This document shows, piece after piece, positions 52,452 through 59,818 of a stretch of 62,392 nt of DNA. The position numbers were made by a program, and so were the translations under genes. Under the pieces are notes generated by a model. That model saw only the letters and a list, made by a program, of their open reading frames with translations. It did no database searches and had not been told where the DNA came from. Source of the stretch: Flavobacteriales bacterium (GTDB lineage Bacteria; Bacteroidota; Bacteroidia; Flavobacteriales_G; Salibacteraceae). The stretch spans positions 1 to 62,392 of the forward strand of contig JABAYK010000021.1 of the NCBI GenBank assembly GCA_018609045.1. Reading direction: 5' to 3'. The stretch's first letter is position 1; each line of letters begins with the position of its first letter.

Positions 52452-53254
52452 TTTTGGGGTTGGTATTGAAGTGAAATAATAAAGTGGTCTCCAATGATTC
52501 TAAGCAATGGCCATTTGCAAGTTTTTTGATCTAGCCAAGTTAAAGCATTGTAAAACTTGGGATATTTTATCGAAATCCAATCTAAGTAAGGAGGTGGTGT
52601 AAAAGTAGCTAGTCCTTCTAGATCAATTACTTTAAAGTCTTGCCCGAAAGCCTTTTTTACATCATTTGGAGAGAAAAAATAGGTTGCAAACTCTACTCCT
52701 TCGAGATGAGCTTTTACGTTTCTTTTTTTCAATCTTCTAAAAGCCAGGCCAAATTTCCCTTTCAATGCAAAAAGCCACTCCCAAATGCAATAGGGTGAAA
52801 TTAACACCCAAGTAACTACAGCGCCAGGTTTTAAAACATTTGGCAGATGATGGGTAATTTTGGTTAAATCATCCAAACAATTTAAGCCTCCAAAATCAGA
52901 AAAAACTGCATCAAAACCTCCTTCTTCTAATTCATTAAAATTTTCGAAAGGCAAATATTTACTTCTTACAGAGCCTTTAACTTCAGTAGTTTTTATTTTA
53001 TGATTAAGTTGCTGCAACATCCCCTCTGAGGCATCTGTTGCCAACACAAGATAACCTTTTTGGGCAAAAGTAAAGGCATCAATTCCGGTGCCTGCATTTA
53101 GCTCAACCACTTTTGCATTCTTTGGAAAAACCTTGAAAACATGCTTATAAACTTGCTCACGCATCCATTTGATAATTGGCGATTTCTCGTCAATTTCATC
53201 AAATTCTACAGATTGTTTTGTAAAAGCTTGGTGGGCAGGTTTAAAATGGTTCAT
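52448..53254 (-). CDS. Class I SAM-dependent methyltransferase
   Basis: 268 residues. Motif I VVELNAGTGIDAFTFAQKGY (about 45-64), followed by LVLATDASEGMLQQL; motif IV-like FDAVFSDFGGLNCLDDL. The Met-rich position pattern and PPYLDWISIKYPKF C-terminal region resemble methyltransferases of small-molecule or lipid pathways. It overlaps both neighbours by 4 bases (ATGA-type), indicating translational coupling between the radical SAM enzyme and the other methyltransferase. Substrate unknown. Confidence 0.85.
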   Translation of the reverse strand: MNHFKPAHQAFTKQSVEFDEIDEKSPIIKWMREQVYKHVFKVFPKNAKVVELNAGTGIDAFTFAQKGYLVLATDASEGMLQQLNHKIKTTEVKGSVRSKYLPFENFNELEEGGFDAVFSDFGGLNCLDDLTKITHHLPNVLKPGAVVTWVLISPYCIWEWLFALKGKFGLAFRRLKKRNVKAHLEGVEFATYFFSPNDVKKAFGQDFKVIDLEGLATFTPPPYLDWISIKYPKFYNALTWLDQKTCKWPLLRIIGDHFIISLQYQPQK

Positions 53255-54702
53255 TTATTTTCTAACCTTTCAAGCTGTTGTTTATCTAAAATAGAAGTTG
53301 GGCCGTAATACAAATAAGAAAGTATAGGTTTGGCTTTTTTTATTGGGTTTGCCTTGCCTTTTAAAACATTACCCAAAGCTTCTAACGCTTTTGCCTTTCT
53401 GAATTCTTTATGTACAAAACGATGCAGTTTTTTGTAATAGGCACTTGAGAAAGTTCCTTGGTACATCATGGCTAAATCATCGCTATCGGTCCAGTTTTGT
53501 TTGCCGCCTAATTGAGATTTTACCATATCGTAAAACTTGGTACCTGGTAAAGGATACGAAACCGAAATTCCAATATCATCAGGTTTTAAGCGTTTTACCA
53601 TGTCTATGGTTTTTTGAATGTCATCTTTGGTTTCGCCTAAATACCCAAATTGTAAAAAGAAAGCTACTCGAACACCTTTGGATTTTAAAATTCTAGTGGC
53701 TTCTTCAATTTGAGATAATTGAGTGCCTTTGTCCATGGCATCCAATATTTTTTGAGAGCCACTTTCGGCGCCAACCCAAACCTCGTGCAAGCCACTTTGA
53801 GCCAAAGCTTCAATGGAGTCTTCTTTCAACAACAAATCAACCCTTGATTGAATTTTGTATTTAAAATTTAGGTTTCTGCTTTTTACTTCATCTCTAAACT
53901 TTTGCACCCAACCAGGTTTTAAACCGAAAATATCATCGCACATCCAAAAGTGAGTTGGCTTAAAGTTTTTTACCAAATACTCTATTTCGTTGGATACATG
54001 CTGCACGCTTCGGGTGTTGTATCGGTTGCCATAAATAGGCTTTGCACACCAATTACATTTAAAAGGGCAACCTCTTGTAGTGGCTATATTCAATGAAAAA
54101 TAACCCCATTTTTCCATCCACAAATCGCGGTACGGATTAATGTCTACTAAATCCCAAGCAGCCATAGGAATTTGGTCTAAATCACGCATCACGGGGCGTT
54201 TCGGGTTCTTTTTTACTTCGCCATTTTCTAAATAGGCTATACCCGGAATTTCAGCATACGATTTTTCACCATTAGCCAATTCTAAAAGGGTTTCTTCGGC
54301 TTCGCCAAGAATTACTACGTCGGCGCCATTTTCCAAATATTTTTCGAAATGATCGGTTGAATCTGAAGAGGAAACAAAAACTTGTAACCCCTTATCTTTA
54401 GCCATTTTGGCCATTTTAAAAGCCGCCTCACGCATGTTGGTTAAACACATTTTGGTGAGGTAGTTAAAACCATCATCGTAAATGGCCAAACTATCGAAAC
54501 CTTGTTTTAAAAAGGGTTCAATTACTTCTGGGCCTGTTGCCAAAGCTGTATCGCAAAGGGCAACTTCATAACCATTTTGGCGCATCCAAGCTGCGGCGGT
54601 AATTGTACCTAAAGGTGGATATGGTTGTTGATTTTCCCATTGTTTTTGATCAAAACGATAGAAGTAAGAATGGGTAAAAAGTATTTTTTTTGGTTGGGTC
54701 AT
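53251..54702 (-). CDS. Cobalamin-binding-type (BchE-like) radical SAM enzyme
   Basis: 483 residues. An N-terminal Rossmann-like B12-binding-type domain (about 1-150; YPPLGTITAAAWMRQNGYEV) precedes the radical SAM domain with the Cx3Cx2C cluster motif TTRGCPFKCNWC (Cys212, 216, 219). The later EVWVGAESGSQKILDAMDKG is the GE-like SAM-binding strand. Members methylate unactivated carbons or rearrange rings; the reaction here is unknown. First gene of the overlapping five-gene cassette. TACCTTTG at 54738-54745 is a matching -7 element. Confidence 0.88.
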   Translation of the reverse strand: MTQPKKILFTHSYFYRFDQKQWENQQPYPPLGTITAAAWMRQNGYEVALCDTALATGPEVIEPFLKQGFDSLAIYDDGFNYLTKMCLTNMREAAFKMAKMAKDKGLQVFVSSSDSTDHFEKYLENGADVVILGEAEETLLELANGEKSYAEIPGIAYLENGEVKKNPKRPVMRDLDQIPMAAWDLVDINPYRDLWMEKWGYFSLNIATTRGCPFKCNWCAKPIYGNRYNTRSVQHVSNEIEYLVKNFKPTHFWMCDDIFGLKPGWVQKFRDEVKSRNLNFKYKIQSRVDLLLKEDSIEALAQSGLHEVWVGAESGSQKILDAMDKGTQLSQIEEATRILKSKGVRVAFFLQFGYLGETKDDIQKTIDMVKRLKPDDIGISVSYPLPGTKFYDMVKSQLGGKQNWTDSDDLAMMYQGTFSSAYYKKLHRFVHKEFRKAKALEALGNVLKGKANPIKKAKPILSYLYYGPTSILDKQQLERLENK

Positions 54703-54737
54703 AATTGAATTTATGCCTTTTGTAATTTTTTGATTGT

Positions 54738-54745
54738 CAAAGGTA
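54738..54745 (-). promoter_or_regulatory. -7 promoter element of the radical SAM cassette
   Basis: TACCTTTG on the minus strand matches TAnnTTTG exactly, 35 bases before the ATG. No TTTG at the right spacing was seen, so only half of the promoter is supported. Confidence 0.42.
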
Positions 54746-54793
54746 TTTGATAAACCTCAAATATGGGTGATTGTTTGGAAAAGGCATTGATGC

Positions 54794-55708
54794 TTAAATA
54801 AATTCATTTACTTTTTGCTCAAAAGCATTTAAAACCTTTTTCTGAAAGTTTTGAGGATGATGTTTTGAAATGTAACTCCTAGATTTTAAAGCATGGTTAA
54901 AATCCTTTTCAGTAAAATAAGAGAATTTGTTTTTCCAAAAAGTTAAGGTTTTCATCATCGATTTTTTATCGAGATATTCTCCCAATTTTCCTGACAATAA
55001 AAACTCTAAAAACTTTTTCACTAGACTTCCCTTTCCTAAAGGAACATTAATTTGATTGTTCCAAGGATGATTAGGGTAATATTGTTTTACCCAAGGGTTT
55101 TGCTTTTTTAATTCTTCGAAAATTTGGCTATTGTACGTTGGAATTAAGGTAACCAATTCGGTTGCGGTGAAAAGGTTTTTTTCTTCTATTTCTAAATGGT
55201 TTTCATCTACAAAATAGTTTACACAAAAGTATTTTCTAGAGTTCAACAGAAATAGCTTTTTAAACATTACCAGCATGGTTCGGGCAAGCCAAAGTCGGCC
55301 GGGTTTGGTAACAATAAAATAATCTATGTCTGCATCTTCACCCATATAACCTTTAGAAAGTGAGCCTGAAATATAAACACCACGCACAAAAGGAAAATTG
55401 CCAATAAATACAGATATTTTTTTGGCTTTTGCCAGGTAGCTTTCTGCCAATTTATTTCCTTTTAACCTTCTTTCTATTTGTTCAAAAGAGTTATCTAATT
55501 GATAAAATTTTTGGTTTTGAAAAACTAATTCCTTTTCTTTTAAACTTTCTAAGGCCTCATCAATATTTCCGTTAGGATTTTCATTTCCTCCAAAAAATAT
55601 TTTCAACTCTTCTGAAGTTAAAGGATAACTGAAAACATCAAAATATGCCAAAGTTTTTAGCACATTTTTTTCAGAAGAATTAAGGGAAGTTGGCGGATTT
55701 TCCTTCAT
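54794..55708 (-). CDS. Nucleotidyltransferase-fold protein
   Basis: 304 residues. A winged-helix-like N-terminal part (about 10-60, VLKTLAYFDVFSYPLTSEEL) is followed by a polymerase-beta-type nucleotidyltransferase core: GVYISGSLSKGYMGEDADID, with the GS motif and the D-x-D pair, then YFIVTKPGR. The C-terminal half is helical and basic. Substrate unknown; such proteins occur near glycan genes in Bacteroidetes. It lies 91 bases upstream of the radical SAM cassette and 51 bases after tsaB, all on the same strand. Confidence 0.75.
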   Translation of the reverse strand: MKENPPTSLNSSEKNVLKTLAYFDVFSYPLTSEELKIFFGGNENPNGNIDEALESLKEKELVFQNQKFYQLDNSFEQIERRLKGNKLAESYLAKAKKISVFIGNFPFVRGVYISGSLSKGYMGEDADIDYFIVTKPGRLWLARTMLVMFKKLFLLNSRKYFCVNYFVDENHLEIEEKNLFTATELVTLIPTYNSQIFEELKKQNPWVKQYYPNHPWNNQINVPLGKGSLVKKFLEFLLSGKLGEYLDKKSMMKTLTFWKNKFSYFTEKDFNHALKSRSYISKHHPQNFQKKVLNAFEQKVNEFI

Positions 55709-55759
55709 TTTTTTGGAAGACGCAATTTATTAAAAATAACATCTTAAAAAATCAAAAAT

Positions 55760-56449
55760 TTAAATCTGCTTTTTTGGTGTTGTTGCAACAAACTCTTTGA
55801 GGTAAAATGGCTCAAAATAAGCAACGTCTTCAAACTGTTTGCTTGCAAATTTTTGTTGAACCAAAGAGCCCATCAATTGAGAGGAAGGTAGAATATCGGA
55901 AACAATCTTAATCTTTGAATTTGCGTGGAAAAGCTCTTGGAACTTTTCTGCACCTGGTCCGAATAAAATTATGTTTTCTACATCTAAACCATCAAAACTA
56001 TTTTCATCTATAATTTTAGCCTCTATATCTGAAACTGATTTTCCATCATGATTTAAAACCTTCATGTAAACTTCCATGCGCCTTGCATCTAACATTGGAA
56101 TAAACAAGTTATTCTCTGTTTTAAACTCATCTAATCGCTGATGCAAAAACATTTGGTCTAACGCATTTACTGATATTAACGGAAGATTTAAAGCAAAACA
56201 AATTCCCTTTGCAGTAGAAACCCCAATACGCAAACCAGTATAAGAACCCGGACCTTTGGCAATGGCTACAGCTTTTAAATCGATTTTATTTACATGATGA
56301 AGTTGTAACAAATCATCAATAAAAACAGAAAGATTTTCGGCATGGGTATAACCATTGTTTTCTTCGATAAATGCCTCACAAATTCCATTGCGAATTAAAC
56401 CCACAGAGCAATTGGTGGTAGATGTTTCTATGGTAAGTATGTAGCCCAA
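55760..56449 (-). CDS. tsaB: tRNA threonylcarbamoyladenosine biosynthesis protein TsaB
   Basis: 229 residues of the ASKHA fold. N-terminal ILTIETSTTNCSVGLIRNG and the motif AIAKGPGSYTGLRIGVSTAK are diagnostic. TsaB is the scaffold for TsaD and TsaE in making t6A37 on ANN-reading tRNAs. Length is normal. It follows the efflux adaptor gene by 3 bases, so it is co-transcribed with it although functions differ; I recall this arrangement as common in Flavobacteriia. Confidence 0.94.
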   Translation of the reverse strand: MGYILTIETSTTNCSVGLIRNGICEAFIEENNGYTHAENLSVFIDDLLQLHHVNKIDLKAVAIAKGPGSYTGLRIGVSTAKGICFALNLPLISVNALDQMFLHQRLDEFKTENNLFIPMLDARRMEVYMKVLNHDGKSVSDIEAKIIDENSFDGLDVENIILFGPGAEKFQELFHANSKIKIVSDILPSSQLMGSLVQQKFASKQFEDVAYFEPFYLKEFVATTPKKQI

Positions 56450-56452
56450 GGT

Positions 56453-57742
56453 TTATTTTTCTTTTTCGAATAGTAAATCTTCTTCAACCACAATAACCTC
56501 GTTTTCGTTTTCAAGCTTTTTTGAAATGGCCGAATAAGGGGCAAAAATAACTTCATCGCCTTGGGCAATACCTTCTTTTACCTCAATATTTTTACTGTCT
56601 TGAATTCCAGTTATTATAGGAACCGAATAAGCTTTTCCATCGCGATGTACAAAAACAACTTCAATAAGCTCTTCGTCTTCTTTGTTTTCTGAAGTTGTGT
56701 CTTCTCTCAAAGTAACTGCTTGAATTGGCACCAACAAAGCATTGGTATTGCGTTGAGTTTTAATATCAACAGCAGCACTCATGCCGGGTCTAAATGGAGA
56801 TAAATGTGCTCTTTCTTCATCTACCAAATCGATGTATGAACTGCGTAAAATTCTAATTTTAACCTCGAAGCTTGTGACTTGGTCAGAGCTCATCAACGAG
56901 TTTTGGGCAGAGTTGGCTATTTCAGTAACTATTCCGGTAAACTTTCTATCTAAATAGGCATCAACCTCTATGTTGGCCGTATCGCCTAAACTAACTCTAA
57001 TGATGTCGCTTTCGTTAACCTCAACATTTACTTCCATGTTTTGTAAGTCTGCAATTCGCATAATTTCTGTCCCAGCCATTTGCGAAGTTCCCACAACACG
57101 CTCGCCTTTTTCTACCACCAATTTACTAACTACACCATCCATAGGCGAATAAATTTGGGTACGCAACAAGTTTTCATCTGCTTCTCGCAAACCTGCACGA
57201 GCGCTTTTTACATTAAACTCTGCACCCTTTACGCTTTCGCTAGCTGCCTCAACTTCTGCTTTGGCTACCTCATATTCTGCTTTTACAGCATCAAAATCTG
57301 CTTGAGAAATAGCTTTGTCTTTTATCAAAGACTCGTTTCTTTTATAATTGGTTTCTGAATTAATTAAGCGTGCTTTTGCTTGGGCTAATCTCGCTTTTGA
57401 ATTGGCTAAATTGGCACTTGCTGAATTTACAGAAGCCTCTAACCTATCTTTTGCCGATTCTAAAATCTCAGGGTCTATTCGAGCTAATAAATCACCTTTT
57501 TTTACTTTTTGGCCTTCAATTACTGGCAACTCAATAATTTCACCTGGTACATCAGGTGTTATGATAACCTCAACTTCGGGCTGAACTTTTCCATTGGCCG
57601 AAACTGTTTCTACTACTTTGCCAAATTCAGCAGTTTTTACTGCCACTTTAGTGCCTTTGTCTGACACTTTGCTTTTTATCACTGCCGCCACAATTAGGGC
57701 AACAACAACTACAATAATTATGATAATATGATTTTTTTTCAT
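56453..57742 (-). CDS. Efflux periplasmic adaptor (HlyD/MacA/RND type)
   Basis: 429 residues. One N-terminal membrane helix (about 4-22) precedes the periplasmic part: membrane-proximal and lipoyl domain (EIIELPVIEGQKVKKGDLLA), a long coiled-coil hairpin (about 80-185, rich in Ala/Lys/Glu), the second lipoyl half (TQIYSPMDGVVSKLVVEKGE) and a beta-barrel. It links an inner-membrane pump to the TolC-type channel encoded upstream (24-base gap). No ABC or RND pump gene is in the window, so the partner is elsewhere. Confidence 0.91.
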   Translation of the reverse strand: MKKNHIIIIIVVVVALIVAAVIKSKVSDKGTKVAVKTAEFGKVVETVSANGKVQPEVEVIITPDVPGEIIELPVIEGQKVKKGDLLARIDPEILESAKDRLEASVNSASANLANSKARLAQAKARLINSETNYKRNESLIKDKAISQADFDAVKAEYEVAKAEVEAASESVKGAEFNVKSARAGLREADENLLRTQIYSPMDGVVSKLVVEKGERVVGTSQMAGTEIMRIADLQNMEVNVEVNESDIIRVSLGDTANIEVDAYLDRKFTGIVTEIANSAQNSLMSSDQVTSFEVKIRILRSSYIDLVDEERAHLSPFRPGMSAAVDIKTQRNTNALLVPIQAVTLREDTTSENKEDEELIEVVFVHRDGKAYSVPIITGIQDSKNIEVKEGIAQGDEVIFAPYSAISKKLENENEVIVVEEDLLFEKEK

Positions 57743-57765
57743 GGTGGGGTTACGTTTGTGGTTGG

Positions 57766-59178
57766 TTAAAAAGCTAGGGCTTTACCTTGATAAAAATCTA
57801 ATATTTTTTGTTTGAAAATAAAATCATACTTTGCCCTCAAAAGGTTTGATTCTGCTTGGGTTAATCTATTTTTTGAAGCCGTTAAATCTACTACATTCAG
57901 CATACCAACATCATATCTTTTCTCCATGTAAGTATAGCTTTCGCGCAAAGCTTTTACAGCTTTTACATTTGAGTTGTAATTTTTTAAAGCTGCTACTGCA
58001 TCAGCGTAAGCTTGTTCAATAGTTTGGCGAACTTGATTTTTGGTTTGCTCGTAATTTAACTCTCTTGTTTCTGCATTTAGTTTGGCTTGCGAAACTCCTG
58101 AATTTATTTGAAATCTGTTAAAAATTGGAATAGTTAATTGAAGCCCAATAGATTGGTTAAAGTTATCGGAAAGTTGATCGCCAAAGGGTTTAACCTCTAA
58201 GCCTGTTGGAACTTGAGTAGTAGTTGAAACTTGCTCGCCAGAAGCAGTGGTTCCAATTGGAACATCAATACTTGTAAAGCCAGAAGCTGTTTGGTTTAAG
58301 CCTGAATAACCAGAACCAAGTGATCCATTTAAAGTTAAGGTGGGGTAATAGTTTGATTTAGCTGATTCAACCTGTTTTTCGGCTCCAAGCAATCTGTTTT
58401 CGGCACTTTTTATTTGAGGAAGTGTATTTAAAGCTTTATCGTAAACCTGACCTGGTGTAGATTCAACCTTCTGATTTTCGGCAATTTCCAAATTTGGTTT
58501 TACAATTCTAAAATTTTGGTCAGATTCTACCTGAAGTAATTGTTTTAAACTTAGGTAAGCTAAATCAACATTGTTTAAAGCTTGGGTTAGAGCTAATTCT
58601 TCTGAAGCTAGTTGGGCTTCAACCTCGTACAAAGAACCTTGGGGTAATGTTCCAGCCTTTACCAATTTTTGAGTTCTTTCAACTTGTTTTGCCGTAACAG
58701 CAGCCTGGGAGCGAGCTTGTTCAACTTGTTCTTCATTAAACAAAATGGTTAAATAAGCTGAGGCAATGGCCAAAGAAATATCGTTTCTACTTTGGTCTAA
58801 ATCGTACCTGCTTGCGTTTAGTTCATATTCTCTTTGTTTTATGGTGTTGTAGTTTCCAAAACCCGAAAATAAATTCATGTTGGCCGCTAAACCAAGTGAA
58901 TTACTTCTAACCCTTTGGGTTGCAAATTGGTTGGTAAAAGGATCGATGGTTTGACCAAAATTATAGGTATTTGAAGCAAAACCATTTAGGTTTGGCAAGT
59001 TGGCACCTTTAGATTGGGTGAGGTTTTGTTCTGCTATTTTGGTTGATAGTTCAGTTTGTTTTATGGTTAAGTTATTTTCTAAAGCATAGGTTACACATTT
59101 TTCTAAATCCCAGTAATCTTGGGCAAAACTTGGTAAGGCAAAAACTGAAAATAAAAATCCTAATATTTTAAACTTCAT
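57766..59178 (-). CDS. TolC-family outer-membrane efflux channel
   Basis: 470 residues with a signal peptide (MKFKILGFLFSVFALPSFAQ). Two tandem outer-membrane efflux halves are visible: CVTYALENNLTIKQTELSTK ... ASAYLTILFNEEQVEQARSQ and LPQIKSAENRLLGAEKQVES ... YTYMEKRYDVGMLNVVDLTA. A low-complexity insert in the second half (about 290-320, Ser/Thr/Gly-rich) is extracellular-loop-like. Forms the exit duct for the adaptor encoded next. A TACTTTTG element 20 bases before the ATG is its probable -7 box. Confidence 0.93.
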   Translation of the reverse strand: MKFKILGFLFSVFALPSFAQDYWDLEKCVTYALENNLTIKQTELSTKIAEQNLTQSKGANLPNLNGFASNTYNFGQTIDPFTNQFATQRVRSNSLGLAANMNLFSGFGNYNTIKQREYELNASRYDLDQSRNDISLAIASAYLTILFNEEQVEQARSQAAVTAKQVERTQKLVKAGTLPQGSLYEVEAQLASEELALTQALNNVDLAYLSLKQLLQVESDQNFRIVKPNLEIAENQKVESTPGQVYDKALNTLPQIKSAENRLLGAEKQVESAKSNYYPTLTLNGSLGSGYSGLNQTASGFTSIDVPIGTTASGEQVSTTTQVPTGLEVKPFGDQLSDNFNQSIGLQLTIPIFNRFQINSGVSQAKLNAETRELNYEQTKNQVRQTIEQAYADAVAALKNYNSNVKAVKALRESYTYMEKRYDVGMLNVVDLTASKNRLTQAESNLLRAKYDFIFKQKILDFYQGKALAF

Positions 59179-59197
59179 GGCATAGGTTATTACTTAA

Positions 59198-59205
59198 CAA
59201 AAGTA
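59198..59205 (-). promoter_or_regulatory. -7 promoter element of the tolC-adaptor-tsaB operon
   Basis: TACTTTTG on the minus strand is an exact TAnnTTTG match and identical to the tRNA-Phe box. The expected TTTG 19 bases upstream was not found. Confidence 0.45.
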
Positions 59206-59296
59206 ATTTTTAGCCCTCGCGAATAAAGATTTATTGAACAAAAGGAAAAAACTACCAAAGATTGGTTGGTGAAAGGTTTAAGTGGTGTTTTAAAAA

Positions 59297-59776
59297 CTAA
59301 AAGTTGTTTAACCGTTCCACTTCTTCTTTAAAATCGAATTGCAAATCTTCGTGTAGTTTTTCTATGGCTTTTTCAGCTAATTCTAACTGCCTCCAATACG
59401 TATTTACTAAGGTTGTATTTCTTTTTATAGATGGCCTTAATTGTTGAAGTTGGTCACAAAAATGCAGCAGCAAATGTGCTTCGGTGGCTTTAAGTTTTGA
59501 AAACCGAATAAACTTTTTGAGGTTTTTTAAAATTTTACGAACGCTTTTGCGGATTAAGTAAAAGTTATGGTTGTTGATGTTTTCAAATTCTTCTTCGATA
59601 AAAGATTTCACACTTTCAATAAAAGCTTCTTCATCTGATGATTCGAAAATGAGATACGTTAAATACTCTTTACTTTCTTTTTTGAAGCGGGCTAGCTTTA
59701 AACATAACTCTAAAAGCTCAGGCTCTGAAAGTGTTTTGAGTTCTTTTTTTATTTCGGTAAGCGTGGCTGTTTTCAA
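59297..59776 (-). CDS. Helical protein of unknown function
   Basis: 159 residues, cytoplasmic, almost all alpha-helical and highly charged: ELLELCLKLARFKKESKEYL, EAFIESVKSFIEEEFENINN, VRKILKNLKKFIRFSKLKAT, LHFCDQLQQLRPSIKRNTTL. It has no signal peptide or membrane helix. I do not recognise a named domain. It lies 42 bases downstream of metH on the same strand and 118 bases upstream of tolC. Good codon use and a clean frame support that it is a real gene. Confidence 0.65.
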   Translation of the reverse strand: MKTATLTEIKKELKTLSEPELLELCLKLARFKKESKEYLTYLIFESSDEEAFIESVKSFIEEEFENINNHNFYLIRKSVRKILKNLKKFIRFSKLKATEAHLLLHFCDQLQQLRPSIKRNTTLVNTYWRQLELAEKAIEKLHEDLQFDFKEEVERLNNF

Positions 59777-59818
59777 GAAAAAAGTTTGGGTAAAGCTAAT
59801 GTTTTTGTGCGGTTAAGT

